Assembly (NCBI GenBank): GCA_964622775.1
Contig: CAZUSO010000029.1
Coordinates: 1 to 34,603 of the forward strand
From: CAZUSO01 sp964622775
GTDB lineage: Bacteria; Bacteroidota; Bacteroidia; Chitinophagales; Chitinophagaceae
Direction: 5' to 3'
DNA length: 34,603 nucleotides
Numbering within the stretch: position 1 is the first letter of the stretch; the number at the start of each line of letters is the position of its first letter. A program made the position numbers and the translations under genes. Below are positions 8,216-17,320 of the stretch, piece by piece. The notes under the pieces were generated by a model. The model saw only the letters and a list, made by a program, of their open reading frames with translations. It ran no database searches and had not been told where the DNA came from.

Positions 8216-8560
8216 TTACTGACCGCTCATCTTGGACTGTAGCTCTTCTAAGCAGGGCATGATGAGGGGCATTGCTTTTTCTGCCATCGCCTGTTGTGTG
8301 GCTTCATCAGCTTTTTCCATATTTTCACCCCAATGTTCCACTTCTTCCACCGACATTACCTTCAGGAGATTTTCAGTCTGGCAGGTACAGTAGTTTTTTA
8401 GAGCGGTTTTCATATCATCGGTAGTGGCCATTTCTTTGCCATCCTCTACGCATTTGGCAATGATGCGCTGCTTGTCCTCTTCTTTAACCGTATTGTTGTT
8501 TTGTGCCTGGGCAATAGCCGGTATCGCTAAAAGCGCCAGTAAATAAAATGCTTTTTTCAT
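8216..8560 (-). CDS. Small secreted or periplasmic protein of unknown function
   Basis: 114 residues beginning with a clear Sec signal peptide (MKKAFYLLALLAIPAIAQAQ). The mature part is acidic, predicted helical, and contains a CTC pair (YCTCQTENLL) and one more Cys near the end (MPCLEEL), which could form disulfides. The Met-rich C-terminal helix is otherwise unremarkable. I do not recognise the family. It is flanked by its own terminator-like hairpin, and a TATTTTTA box upstream resembles a -7 element, so it is likely transcribed alone. The role is unknown. Confidence 0.75.
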   Translation of the reverse strand: MKKAFYLLALLAIPAIAQAQNNNTVKEEDKQRIIAKCVEDGKEMATTDDMKTALKNYCTCQTENLLKVMSVEEVEHWGENMEKADEATQQAMAEKAMPLIMPCLEELQSKMSGQ

Positions 8561-8731
8561 AATTAATTGTTGGAATTTTTAGGGGATAAAAATAATATAA
8601 TTATTGCAGGTAATATCATAAATAGTAAAAACATACCTGTTAATATATTCCTTTTGTCTGCGGAATAAGGTGGATGATATGCGGTAATAAAGACTACAAT
8701 AAGTCTTCCATGTTTAATGTCTGTTTTTACC

Positions 8732-8739
8732 TACTTTTG
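8732..8739 (+). promoter_or_regulatory. Candidate mlaD-like gene promoter, -7 box TACTTTTG
   Basis: Exact TAnnTTTG match 23 bp upstream of the ATG at 8763. No convincing -33 element is seen. Confidence 0.45.
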
Positions 8740-8762
8740 AACGTCTATATATCATTTCTAAT

Positions 8763-9722
8763 ATGGCTTTAAAAATCAAAAACGAATTTCGGATCGGGCT
8801 GTTGGTAGCCGTGGCGATTGTCTTTTTAATATTGGGTTACAATTTCTTAAGAGGACGTGGATTATTTTCCAATGAAGATCAATATTACGCCTACTATGAG
8901 AACGTATCGGGACTGCAAAAATCAGCCATAGTTACTTTTGAAGGCGTTCAGGTAGGTAAGGTAATTGGCATAGAACTTCGGGAAGACCGCCGGATAAGGG
9001 TTACTATCGGTCTGACTGATAAAACATTTCAGATTCCGGCCGGTTCTCAGGCGCAACTTACCTCCGACAATCTGCTTGCGGGCACGAAGATTATTACCTT
9101 GGTATTGGCCGAAAACAGTACCATGCTGCATCCTGGAGACACCCTGGAATCTATTGGCTCTGCCGGAATGTTTGATAATATTTCTGCTGAAATGGGGCCG
9201 TTGGTGAAATCGCTGCATCACACCATCGGCACGGTGGACACGCTTATCAAATCGGTGAATATGATTGTGAATACCCAGGCAAGAACTCATCTGGAAAACA
9301 GTTTTAATTCGCTGGATGATGCGCTGGCAGATCTGGCTGCTATATCAAAATCGTTGAACCAGCAGACCGGCAACCTGAATGCCGTCATGAATAATCTGAG
9401 CAGCGTAACAAGCAATCTTGCAGCGAACAACCAGCAGGTTTCCGCTATTCTTAGCAATGCCGAAACGGCAACAGAAAAGATTGCTAATGCAAAGATTCAG
9501 GAATCTTTTGCGAATATTGAAGCGGCTGCCCAAAGCCTGCAAAACACCCTGAAGAAGATTGAAAGCAGCGAGGGCTCCATGGGTTTGCTGATCCGAGACC
9601 GGCAACTATATGACAACCTGAACCGCTCGCTTTCTACATTGGACACACTGCTTAAGGATGTGAAGCAGCGGCCTTCCCGTTATATCAATGTGTCCGTATT
9701 CGGCCGGAAAGCCGCAGAATAA
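8763..9722 (+). CDS. MlaD-family MCE-domain protein
   Basis: 319 residues. One N-terminal membrane anchor (about 10-30, GLLVAVAIVFLILGYNFLRG) is followed by an MCE domain (about 38-118) with the typical GVQVGKV and LLAGTKI segments. A long helical, coiled-coil-prone tail runs from about 145 to 290. MlaD-type proteins form hexamers that bind phospholipid and pass it between inner membrane and outer membrane with an MlaE permease and MlaF ATPase. Neither partner is next to this gene, so they must be encoded elsewhere. The tail may form a helical channel across the periplasm as in longer MCE proteins; that is inference. The following gene also acts in envelope biogenesis but has its own leader. 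Confidence 0.88.
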   Translation: MALKIKNEFRIGLLVAVAIVFLILGYNFLRGRGLFSNEDQYYAYYENVSGLQKSAIVTFEGVQVGKVIGIELREDRRIRVTIGLTDKTFQIPAGSQAQLTSDNLLAGTKIITLVLAENSTMLHPGDTLESIGSAGMFDNISAEMGPLVKSLHHTIGTVDTLIKSVNMIVNTQARTHLENSFNSLDDALADLAAISKSLNQQTGNLNAVMNNLSSVTSNLAANNQQVSAILSNAETATEKIANAKIQESFANIEAAAQSLQNTLKKIESSEGSMGLLIRDRQLYDNLNRSLSTLDTLLKDVKQRPSRYINVSVFGRKAAE

Positions 9723-9864
9723 ACGATGCATTTGCCGAATCTTTACCGAAGCAGGGACAGATGATTAACATACATGTTAACAAGCTTAGGCAAAGAGAGA
9801 TAGTCCCCAAGCTATTTCTTTTTTATCTTTACGCCACTTTTTCAACAAACCATATATTTCAAAT

Positions 9865-11823
9865 ATGCGTATCGCTATTTATACCGCTTTCGTCCTTGCA
9901 CTTTTTCTGAATACCGCATCTGCACAGAAGACACTGTTCACCTACGGCGGCACACCCGTCAGCAAGGAAGAATTTTTAAAAGCTTATGAGAAAAATAATG
10001 CTGATAAAAAAGCGAATTTCTCCGAGAAGTCTGTCCGGGAGTATCTCGATCTCTATGCCTTATACAAAATGAAAGTACGGGAAGCCAATGAGGAAAAGAT
10101 GGATACGGTTCCCGCAATCAGCAATGAAATACAGGGCTATAAAATGCAATTGGCCCGAACCTATCTTTCCGATAAGGAAGTATCTAAGAGGCTGGCGCGG
10201 GAAGCTTACGACCGCATGAAGGAAAACGTGCATGTGGCGCATATCCTGGTTGCCTCCCGGAGCATGAACGATACGGTGGCTGTTTATGAAAAAATCGACA
10301 GTATCTACCGCTTAATCCGGGATAACAAAGCCGACTTCAACACCTTAGCCCTGAAATATTCCGATGATAAAGGTTCTGCGCCTAAAGGAGGCGATATTGG
10401 TTATATATCTGCATTGCAGGTTGTGTATCCTTTCGAAAATGCGGCATATACCACACCGGTCGGGCAGGTGTCGGCTCCGTTTCGCACCCAGTTCGGATAC
10501 CATATCCTGAAAGTATTGGATAAACAGCCGTCGGAAGGTATGGTGGAAGTACAGCAAATCATGATTCTTGCACCTCAGTCTAAAGGCGCCGAAGGTCTTG
10601 CAGAAGCGAAGGCAAAGGCAGACACAGTAGAACAGGAATTAAAAAACGGCACTTCATTTGAAAGCCTGGTTTTGAAATATTCCGATGATCAGTATTCAAA
10701 AAACAATCAGGGAAAACTGGAGCCTTTCGGTGCAGGAAAGATGACGCCGGAGTTTGAAAAAGCAGCCTTTGCGCTGAAAAATCCCGGCGATATCTCAGCG
10801 CCGGTTCACACGGAATTTGGCTATCATATTATCAAGCTCACGCGAAAAATTCCACTGCAATCTTATGATGCTATGGAAAACGGACTGTTGAGGAAGATAG
10901 AAAACGACAGCCGCTCCGTTGCAGCAAAAGAAGCCTATCAGCAAAAAGTGGAAAAGGAACTGCATTACATAGCCTACCCGGATAATTTTGAAGAATTGCT
11001 GAAGGCCGTTCCGGATGATTCGCTCAACAGCAAGATTTTTTCTGCTGCGCCCTATACCGGCATGAATAAGTCTTTGTTTGAACTGGAAGGCAAAAAATAC
11101 CTGCAATCGGACTTCGCAGGCTATGTGGCCAATATTACACAGGGACGTATTGCAGGAAAAAAAGAGAAAGCCTTTACCGATCTCCTGAAAATGTACAAAA
11201 CCACAACCATTGACAATATTCAAATGGCCAATCTGGAAAAGACTAACGCCACATACCGTGACTTGTTCAATGAGTACCGGGACGGCACGTTGCTGTTTGC
11301 GCTTATGGATAAAAAAATCTGGACCAGGGCTTCTAAAGACACTGCCGGACTTCGGGAGTTCTTTGTTGAAAACAAAGGAAAATATAACTGGAAACCCGGG
11401 TTTGAGGGATCGGTTTATCAATGTGGGGATGCCGAATATCTGAAGCAATTTCGGGAAGATGTCAATAGCGGAACAGATGTTCCGGGTGCGCTCGGAAAAT
11501 TCAATACGCCTGAAAGACCCGAAACCATTTTAGAAACCCATAACGGACGGTTTGAGTTCAGCAGCTTTCCGCAATTGCAACCGGAAGATTTTACGGAAGG
11601 AAAGGCCACCCGCATTGTAAATGATGGCAAGCCGGGTACGGATTTTGTAATTTATGCCCGAAAAGTATTTTCTGATTCAGAGCCGAAAACTTTAGAAGAA
11701 GCTCAGGGTGCGGTGATATCCGACTATCAGGATTATCTGGAAAAGCAATGGAGCGCCGACCTGATGAAAAAATACTCATTGCAGATTGATGAAAAAACAT
11801 TGCAGTCCATCATTAAAAAATAA
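9865..11823 (+). CDS. Periplasmic peptidylprolyl isomerase with two PpiC domains (SurA-like)
   Basis: 652 residues. A signal peptide (about 1-20) ends in ASAQ. A helical SurA-N-like segment is followed by two parvulin domains, roughly 120-220 and 225-325. Each carries the L-KYSDD motif and the FGYHI motif near its end (TQFGYHILKV and TEFGYHIIKL). The remaining 320 residues show no domain I recognise. Parvulins isomerise X-Pro bonds; SurA-type proteins chaperone outer-membrane proteins through the periplasm. It is followed by a strong hairpin at 11835-11875 and is probably monocistronic. A TATCTTTA box at 9824-9831 is a possible -7 element. Bacteroidota carry several such paralogues, so a specific gene name is not justified. 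Confidence 0.9.
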   Translation: MRIAIYTAFVLALFLNTASAQKTLFTYGGTPVSKEEFLKAYEKNNADKKANFSEKSVREYLDLYALYKMKVREANEEKMDTVPAISNEIQGYKMQLARTYLSDKEVSKRLAREAYDRMKENVHVAHILVASRSMNDTVAVYEKIDSIYRLIRDNKADFNTLALKYSDDKGSAPKGGDIGYISALQVVYPFENAAYTTPVGQVSAPFRTQFGYHILKVLDKQPSEGMVEVQQIMILAPQSKGAEGLAEAKAKADTVEQELKNGTSFESLVLKYSDDQYSKNNQGKLEPFGAGKMTPEFEKAAFALKNPGDISAPVHTEFGYHIIKLTRKIPLQSYDAMENGLLRKIENDSRSVAAKEAYQQKVEKELHYIAYPDNFEELLKAVPDDSLNSKIFSAAPYTGMNKSLFELEGKKYLQSDFAGYVANITQGRIAGKKEKAFTDLLKMYKTTTIDNIQMANLEKTNATYRDLFNEYRDGTLLFALMDKKIWTRASKDTAGLREFFVENKGKYNWKPGFEGSVYQCGDAEYLKQFREDVNSGTDVPGALGKFNTPERPETILETHNGRFEFSSFPQLQPEDFTEGKATRIVNDGKPGTDFVIYARKVFSDSEPKTLEEAQGAVISDYQDYLEKQWSADLMKKYSLQIDEKTLQSIIKK

Positions 11824-11834
11824 TTCCACAATAC

Positions 11835-11875
11835 ATAAAGGCCGGCCTTTACTCATTATAAATGCCGGCCTTTAT
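11835..11875. terminator. Bidirectional terminator hairpin
   Basis: ATAAAGGCCGGC (11835-11846) and GCCGGCCTTTAT (11864-11875) form a perfect 12-bp stem with a 17-nt loop. A-rich and T-rich arm ends on both sides suit intrinsic termination of both convergent genes (PpiC protein and pseudouridine synthase). Confidence 0.8.
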
Positions 11876-11924
11876 CTTTGATAAAGAAGGATACCGGATT
11901 AACCCTGATTTCCGTAGTAAATGC

Positions 11925-12647
11925 TCAGAATGATTCTTCTTTTTTAAGATAGCGCCACTGACCGGGAGGCAGTTTGCCTAACATTACATTTCCCATACGA
12001 ATGCGTTTCAGGCCAATTACCTTTAACCCGACCAACTCACACATCCGCCGGATCTGGCGCTTCTTTCCCTGATTCAGGATGAAGCGTAACTGATCTTCAT
12101 TCTGCCACATAACCCGTGCAGGGCGCAGCTTTTCGCCGTCGAGACTGAGACCGTGTCCAAGTAGTTGCAGGCCGTTGGGAATCATGCTTCCCCTTACCCG
12201 AACTAAATATTCTTTTTCAATTTTGGTGGCGCTTCCGATCAGTTGCTTGGCAATTCTTCCATCCTGAGTCAGCACCAGCAAACCGACGGAATCAATATCC
12301 AGACGTCCGGCGGGCGCCAGTCCTGAGATATGCTGTTCCCGAAACCTTATTGGACTTTTATCCTGCGACCAGCGGTTCTCAGGGCGGATCAACTGGACAG
12401 CAGCCTTATAGCCTTTTTCCGGTTGGGCGCTCACATAGCCCACCGGTTTATTCAACAAGATGGTAACGCGGTTTTCCTGCTGCTGCCGTGCGACAGGATC
12501 CAGAGTTATCACATCCTGCTCTGAAATGCGCAAGCCCTTTTCGGTAGTTACCACGCCATTTACTTTCACCCATCCTTTCAGGATGTAAGCATCCGCTTCG
12601 CGGCGGGAGCAATAGCCCAAAACAGCCATTCGCTTTGCCAGCCGCAT
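11925..12647 (-). CDS. rluF: rRNA pseudouridine synthase, RsuA/RluB/E/F family (RluF-like)
   Basis: 240 residues from the ATG at 12647. An N-terminal S4 RNA-binding domain (about 1-50, MRLAKRMAVLGYCSRREAD) precedes the catalytic domain with GRLDIDSVG (114-122); Asp117 is the expected nucleophile. QGKKRQIRRMCELVG and the ending LPPGQWRYL resemble E. coli RluF, which makes pseudouridine at U2604 of 23S rRNA. RluB or RluE specificity cannot be excluded. A TTG start at 12674 would add nine residues. The ATG is preferred because AGGA lies about 8 nt upstream and the S4 domain begins there. It converges on the PpiC gene through the terminator at 11835. Confidence 0.88.
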   Translation of the reverse strand: MRLAKRMAVLGYCSRREADAYILKGWVKVNGVVTTEKGLRISEQDVITLDPVARQQQENRVTILLNKPVGYVSAQPEKGYKAAVQLIRPENRWSQDKSPIRFREQHISGLAPAGRLDIDSVGLLVLTQDGRIAKQLIGSATKIEKEYLVRVRGSMIPNGLQLLGHGLSLDGEKLRPARVMWQNEDQLRFILNQGKKRQIRRMCELVGLKVIGLKRIRMGNVMLGKLPPGQWRYLKKEESF

Positions 12648-12779
12648 ATTATCCTGATCCTGGTTTTGCTCCAAAGCCCTAATTTTTATCCGTGCTATAA
12701 AAATGATAATCCCGTCGGGTAAAATTAATCAAATCGCGGCTTTTCACGCTGATGTTGTTGAAAATACCAACAGCGGCGT

Positions 12780-13048
12780 TAAAAAAAGTGACGTCATACG
12801 CCTAAGAAAAATCCAAATTACGCAGTAATCCGATCGAATTTCCGAATGGAAGAATCTTCGGTTGCGTTTGCAATGGCATCGCATCTTATATCCTCGCCTT
12901 GACCCTGCTTTGGAAATCTTGGCTCGGGTGATGGTACCTTTACTCCATACCATTTCCCATGAATAAAGGGAGTCCTTTTAAAGACCCGCAATGGTGTCAC
13001 ATTTTTTGTTGCACGGACAGCTTCATAGGTGCTACAATTTGGGATACC
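12780..13048. repeat. Intergenic repeat D, same family as C and B
   Basis: About 270 bp. The core from 12791 is clearly similar to 23985 onward (repeat C), including GTTTGCAATGGCATC at 12864. It holds stem CAAATTAC/GTAATccg (12814-12832, two mismatches) and, exactly 16 nt on, the palindrome GAAGAATCTTC (12849-12859). The right end GCTACAATTTGGGATACC (13031-13048) matches the family end; the left end is degenerate and its position is a guess. No gene is seen between 12675 and 13089. Confidence 0.6.
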
Positions 13049-13089
13049 CTCAAAAGATCAGCAATGATTATCCGGTTAATATTCTACTA

Positions 13090-13869
13090 TTAACTTCCGC
13101 TGAATACTGCCGGTCTTTTTTCTAAAAACGCCGCCGTGCCTTCCTGTTTGTCAGCCGTGGCAAAGCATTCGCCAAAGCGCGTAATTTCATGAGCGTAACC
13201 CTCAGCACTGGTTGTTGCGGCTTCGTTTACCAGGCCGATAATCTTTCCAACTGCGAGCGGCGCCTTGTTCTGAATTTTTTTGAGCAGCTCTGTGGTTTTC
13301 GGCAACAGTTCTTCTGCGGGGAACACATGATTGACCAAACCAAGCAATTTGGCTTCATCGGCCTTGATCATATCGCCCGTCATTAATAATTCCATAGCCT
13401 TTCCTTTTCCAACGAGCTGAGTAAGGCGCTGCGTACCGCCATATCCGGGGATAAGACCCAGGTTCACTTCCGGCTGCCCGAATTTTGCGCTCTCACTTGC
13501 CGTACGGAAATGGCAGGCCATTGCCAGTTCGCATCCTCCGCCTAAGGCAAATCCGTTTACGGCTGCAACGATCGGCTTAGGGCTGTTTTCTATCTTATGG
13601 AATACCAGCTCCTGGCCTGTTGCAGCTAAATTGGCTCCGCCTTCCGCATCTAAGCTGGTAAACTCGGAGATGTCTGCACCGGCAATAAAAGCCTTAGCGC
13701 CCGCACCGGTAATGATTGCGGTTTTGATATCGGTACGGCTATACACTTCAGCCAGGGCTTGTCCCAGTTCTGCAATGACGTCTTTGTTCAGTGCATTCAT
13801 TTTTTCCGGGCGGTTAATGGTGATGGTAAAGATGCCATCGTTCAGTTCGGTCAGAATTGTTTGATACAT
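13090..13869 (-). CDS. Enoyl-CoA hydratase (crotonase family)
   Basis: 259 residues, the normal size. It adds water to trans-2-enoyl-CoA in beta-oxidation and related CoA pathways. The oxyanion-hole segments AFIAGADISEF (60-70) and GFALGGGCELAM (106-117) are intact. Both catalytic glutamates are present: Glu114 in GGGCELAM and Glu134 in FGQPEVNLG, matching Glu144 and Glu164 of the rat enzyme. An active hydratase is therefore expected, rather than one of the crotonase relatives lacking one Glu. It is encoded divergently from the lipoprotein gene 118 bp away, with no pathway partners adjacent. The true substrate could be a short-chain acyl-CoA such as crotonyl-CoA. Confidence 0.93.
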   Translation of the reverse strand: MYQTILTELNDGIFTITINRPEKMNALNKDVIAELGQALAEVYSRTDIKTAIITGAGAKAFIAGADISEFTSLDAEGGANLAATGQELVFHKIENSPKPIVAAVNGFALGGGCELAMACHFRTASESAKFGQPEVNLGLIPGYGGTQRLTQLVGKGKAMELLMTGDMIKADEAKLLGLVNHVFPAEELLPKTTELLKKIQNKAPLAVGKIIGLVNEAATTSAEGYAHEITRFGECFATADKQEGTAAFLEKRPAVFSGS

Positions 13870-13974
13870 TTTTTGAAAATGATTTTAAATAATTTAAAAA
13901 AGCAGCAGCCATGCGGCATACTGCATAACACCGTCAAAAATAACAATTCCTGAGCGCCCGCATTTCAAAATTCT

Positions 13975-13982
13975 TATTTTTG
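13975..13982 (+). promoter_or_regulatory. Promoter -7 box TATTTTTG for the lipoprotein-rsmE operon
   Basis: Exact TAnnTTTG match ending only 5 bp before the ATG at 13988. Transcription would begin at or next to the start codon, suggesting a leaderless or nearly leaderless message. Confidence 0.5.
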
Positions 13983-13987
13983 CCCTT

Positions 13988-14584
13988 ATGCGAGTACAAA
14001 ATTTTGTTGGAGCGTTCTTTGTAATCGCCTGTCTCCTTGCCGGATGCAGGCAGATTGAAGAAAAGCTGAACCCGCCGGTAATGGAGGAGAACAAGGAAGA
14101 TCTTTATTTTTCTACTAAAGATTTTTTGGATGATCAATGGAAAAATCGGGAAAACCAACCATATATGCTTACCCGAATCATTACCCTGAATGATCGGAGT
14201 GATACCGCATTCGTGGCATGGGACAGTACTTTTTTTGCCACTATCCGCGCTCCTTTTGATGCTGCCGATATCGGTAAAAGAAACTTGTTGGGGAAATACG
14301 ATTTTTCCGTTACGGAAGATAATATTTCCGGAGCGTATAATCTTACTTATGATGCAAAAACCCCGGAGCTGCTCACCCGAAAGGTGATCATTTCCATGGA
14401 CAGCTATAACCAGAGGGTACGTAGTGTGTATATAGAAACGATGGAGGACAACCGGCTGCATTTTCGGTCTCAGAAGCTATTGTATCAGCCGGATGTGGTA
14501 ATCCAGATCCAGGAGTTTGAGAAAACTGACGTGTCCGGCCCCAAAGAGTTGAGAGTTATTTATAAGTTCCCGGATTTTCAATAA
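13988..14584 (+). CDS. Lipoprotein of unknown function
   Basis: 198 residues. The N-terminus is a lipoprotein signal: a hydrophobic stretch ending in the lipobox LLAGC, with Cys20 as the lipidated residue, so it should be anchored in the inner or outer membrane. The mature part looks beta-rich and I recognise no domain. It ends 2 nt before rsmE, so it is the first gene of a three-gene operon whose last member is also exported. Lipobox and signal fix the start at 13988 despite the -7 box only 5 bp upstream. A gliding- or envelope-related lipoprotein is possible but unsupported. Confidence 0.8.
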   Translation: MRVQNFVGAFFVIACLLAGCRQIEEKLNPPVMEENKEDLYFSTKDFLDDQWKNRENQPYMLTRIITLNDRSDTAFVAWDSTFFATIRAPFDAADIGKRNLLGKYDFSVTEDNISGAYNLTYDAKTPELLTRKVIISMDSYNQRVRSVYIETMEDNRLHFRSQKLLYQPDVVIQIQEFEKTDVSGPKELRVIYKFPDFQ

Positions 14585-14586
14585 AT

Positions 14587-15309
14587 ATGCTTCCTTACTT
14601 TTTTATAGAAACGATAGAACCGGATGCGGATCGTATGCTCCTGCTCAGCGAAGCTGCATCGCGACATTGCATCCAGGTGCTGCGGATGCAGGCAATGGAA
14701 GAAATGTGTCTGACGGATGGTCGTGGACTTAAAGCGCTGGCTCGTATTGTAACGCCGGATCGTAAACATTGCCGGGTGCAGATCCTGAAATCGGAGCAGG
14801 CGCAACCTGCCGCCTGCCGGTTTTCATTAGGCATCGCTTTCACAAAAAATAACAGTCGCAATGAATGGCTGCTGGAAAAAGCTACGGAGCTGGGCATTGC
14901 CCATATTTACCCGCTGCTAACCCGGAGAAGCGAAAGGGAAAAATTAAAGCAGGACCGGTTGCAGGGCATACTGGTTGCGGCGATGCTGCAGTCGCAGCAA
15001 TGCTTTTTGCCGGTGTTGCATGCTGCGATGCTGCTTGGGAATTTTTTGCAGGAGACACGATCAGATTCGGAACAGCAACGATTTATAGCCCATTGCAATA
15101 AACGGGAAAAACGCTCTTTTGTCCATAGCCTGCAACCCGGAAAACCTGCAATGATATTAATCGGTCCGGAAGGGGATTTTACCGAAGAAGAAGTAACTTT
15201 ATGCCGTAATGAACGGTTTTTGCCGGTCAGCCTGGGGCCAAACCGTCTGCGTACCGAAACCGCCGGAATATATGCTTGTGTACTGTTTAATGCTTTGAAT
15301 GATGATTAA
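14587..15309 (+). CDS. rsmE: 16S rRNA (uracil1498-N3)-methyltransferase RsmE
   Basis: 240 residues, matching RsmE in length. It methylates N3 of U1498 in 16S rRNA in the assembled 30S subunit, using S-adenosylmethionine. The SPOUT-type SAM-binding motifs are present: WLLEKATELGI (about 96-106), IGPEGDFTEEEV (about 191-202) and SLGPNRLRTETAG (about 216-228), which forms the trefoil knot. It starts 2 nt after the lipoprotein stop and overlaps the next gene by 11 bp, so the three genes are translationally coupled. Confidence 0.95.
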   Translation: MLPYFFIETIEPDADRMLLLSEAASRHCIQVLRMQAMEEMCLTDGRGLKALARIVTPDRKHCRVQILKSEQAQPAACRFSLGIAFTKNNSRNEWLLEKATELGIAHIYPLLTRRSEREKLKQDRLQGILVAAMLQSQQCFLPVLHAAMLLGNFLQETRSDSEQQRFIAHCNKREKRSFVHSLQPGKPAMILIGPEGDFTEEEVTLCRNERFLPVSLGPNRLRTETAGIYACVLFNALNDD

Positions 15310-15961
15310 AAAAACCGGACTTGCCGTTGTGATTATGCTTTGCACTCTGGTGTGCGGAGCGCAAAATATGAAGCTTGCCCTGCTGATATACGGCGGTGGC
15401 GGAGACTGGTATGCTAACCCTACTTCGCTGAAAAACCTGGCGCAGTTTTGTAATCAAAATTTGAAAACAGCTTTCCAGACTCAGGAAGCTCAGGTGGAGG
15501 TAGGCAGCGCCGACATCTTCAACTATCCTTTCGTGCATGCAACCGGTCATGGAAGGATAGCCTTTACCGATGCGGAAGCCAAAAATCTGCGACTGTACCT
15601 GGAAAGCGGTGGCTTCCTTCATATTGATGACAACTTCGGCATTGACCCCTATGTTCGTCCTGAAATGAAAAAAGTATTTCCGGAACTGGATTTTGTGGAA
15701 TTGCCCTTTTCCCACCCGATTTATCATCAGCAATATGATTTCAACAACGGGCTGCCCAAAGTGCATGAGCATGACGGCAAGCAACCGCATGGCTATGGCC
15801 TGATTTACAAAGGCCGTTTGGTATGCTTCTATACCTATGATACGGATCTGGGCGATGGATGGGAAGATCCGGAAGTGCATAACGACGCTCCGGAAAAACG
15901 CCTTCAGGCCTTACAAATGGGTGCGAATATCATTCAGTATGTCTTTAATGCTACGCCCTGA
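15299..15961 (+). CDS. DUF4159 domain protein, secreted
   Basis: 220 residues with a signal peptide (MMIKKTGLAVVIMLCTLVCGAQ). The rest is one DUF4159 domain of glutamine-amidotransferase-like fold. Visible conserved stretches are IYGGGGDWYANPTSLKNL, ATGHGRIAFTDAE, GGFLHIDDNFG and the C-terminal MGANIIQYVF. No enzymatic activity is established for this family, and I see no certain catalytic triad. It overlaps rsmE by 11 bp; a second ATG at 15302 would reduce that to 8 bp. Export to the periplasm is inferred from the signal peptide. Confidence 0.88.
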   Translation: MMIKKTGLAVVIMLCTLVCGAQNMKLALLIYGGGGDWYANPTSLKNLAQFCNQNLKTAFQTQEAQVEVGSADIFNYPFVHATGHGRIAFTDAEAKNLRLYLESGGFLHIDDNFGIDPYVRPEMKKVFPELDFVELPFSHPIYHQQYDFNNGLPKVHEHDGKQPHGYGLIYKGRLVCFYTYDTDLGDGWEDPEVHNDAPEKRLQALQMGANIIQYVFNATP

Positions 15962-15979
15962 ACTTATAACATGGGCACC

Positions 15980-16179
15980 TTTACCTGTTATGGCTAAAGT
16001 GCCGCGCCTATCCTATGGTTGTTGGTCCGATAAAAAATGTGGCGTCATACGACCGAAATTAAAATCATTCCGCTGCACTTCATGATTTTAATGGAGCGGA
16101 ACAATCTCCCGGGCGTGTTATGAGATGGCGATGAAGGCTGTGACACATTTGGCACGCTACGGTTCGCGCGCCAGCCGGG
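15980..16179. repeat. Intergenic repeat E, composite of the C-type and F-type repeats
   Basis: The first half is an inverted copy of the right half of repeat C: 16001-16095 aligns with the reverse complement of about 24130-24217. It includes the hairpin ATTAAAATCAT/ATGATTTTAAT (16058-16068 and 16082-16092). The second half (16103-16179) is instead similar to the reverse complement of 19489-19560, sharing AATCTCCCGGGCG and TTGGCACGC. From 16180 to 16310 I see nothing recognisable. Confidence 0.55.
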
Positions 16180-16310
16180 AATGGCATGCTTACCATCAAT
16201 TGGATATAAAATTATTATTGGCAGAAGATCAAAAAGAGCCCTTCTGTTACAGGTATTTTCACCAGTAACAAATACATGGGTACAATCGGTATGCGCAACC
16301 TGTAGAATTT

Positions 16311-17282
16311 TTATCTCAATGTGGCTACACCTTTCCCGATCAGGTAGCCCTGGTTGTATATTTCCACGGTATATCCGCCCTTCTCGTATTCCGCACTTTG
16401 CTGCCAGTCGGCCACGATGTTTTTCACCGGCTGATTATTCCTGAGATTTACCTTTTTGGACAGGGAATATAATACCGGCTGTTTGTCTCCCGCATTTACA
16501 AAGCTGCCCGAACCTAATGCGGCATTGCTCAGCAGGCTTCCCATAGGATTAATGATTCGGATTTGAAGGTCTTTAACGCCGTCGTCCGTAAGGCGGTTTT
16601 CATCAATATCGAAAGTGATTCGGAGTACGTCCACCCGTTTTGCCTTCGATACTTCTTTTTCCTTTCTGCCGCTGCGGCTGAGCGCTAAGCCGGTAATGCG
16701 AATATTAGAGGCATGGAGTATTTTACCCAAATCGACCTGTTGTGCTAAGTTTGTATTGGATTGTTCGAGATTCCTGTTGACGGTAGAGAGGGAATCGCGG
16801 GCTGATGCCAGGCCGGTATTTTCCTGCCTTAATACAGCAATTTCTTTTTCGTAATCGCCAATCTTCGTATTCAGGGAGCTGATTAAAGTTTTGGCTTCCT
16901 GCAACTCTTTATCGGTAGCATTTTTTTTGTTCAGTATCTCCTGAATGCGGGACTTTGTCTTTGCCAGATCGGTGTCCCGTTCATTGATCCGGTTGCGTAA
17001 ATTTGAATTTTCGCTGGTCAGCTCGTCAAGGCGTGCAAGGGCGGCATTGTATTCCTGCTGTATATTGTCGCGATCCATAACCGCCTGCTCTTTTACTTCC
17101 GTAACCGTGATGATTTCTTTTTCCCTGGAATTCTTTTGAAAGAAAAGAATTCCGTTCGTTATCAGTAGCAGACCTATTATTCCAAGGTATATCCATGTGT
17201 TGTATTTTTTCCTGCCAGGCTTTGCCGGAGGATGGTCGTTGTGCTCCGGTTCCTTCAACTCATAATTGTGTTCTGTGTCCAT
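16311..17282 (-). CDS. Membrane-anchored coiled-coil protein of unknown function
   Basis: 323 residues. A charged, Pro-rich N-terminal tail (1-28) precedes one membrane segment (about 29-48, NTWIYLGIIGLLLITNGILF). A long coiled coil follows (about 55-185), then a predicted beta-rich C-terminal domain (about 190-323). The topology suggests an N-in inner-membrane protein with its coiled coil and C-terminal domain in the periplasm. I do not recognise the family. It is encoded divergently from the exonuclease/holA operon with start codons only 50 bp apart, and the two candidate promoters overlap. An envelope-spanning or scaffolding function is possible. Confidence 0.8.
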   Translation of the reverse strand: MDTEHNYELKEPEHNDHPPAKPGRKKYNTWIYLGIIGLLLITNGILFFQKNSREKEIITVTEVKEQAVMDRDNIQQEYNAALARLDELTSENSNLRNRINERDTDLAKTKSRIQEILNKKNATDKELQEAKTLISSLNTKIGDYEKEIAVLRQENTGLASARDSLSTVNRNLEQSNTNLAQQVDLGKILHASNIRITGLALSRSGRKEKEVSKAKRVDVLRITFDIDENRLTDDGVKDLQIRIINPMGSLLSNAALGSGSFVNAGDKQPVLYSLSKKVNLRNNQPVKNIVADWQQSAEYEKGGYTVEIYNQGYLIGKGVATLR

Positions 17283-17287
17283 AACCC

Positions 17288-17318
17288 TTGTTGTTTATTT
17301 TTAATAGCCGTAATTTCG
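17288..17318 (+). promoter_or_regulatory. Candidate promoter of the exonuclease-holA operon
   Basis: TTG at 17288-17290 and TAATTTCG (7 of 8 to TAnnTTTG) at 17311-17318 are 20 bp apart, the usual Bacteroidota spacing. It sits just upstream of the ATG at 17333 and so argues against a TTG start at 17288. Confidence 0.4.
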
Positions 17319-17320
17319 AA

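Noticed and set aside
10795..11448. 217-codon minus-strand frame opposite the PpiC gene
   Set aside because: It is a shadow of a well-supported coding sequence; the predicted protein shows no recognisable domain.
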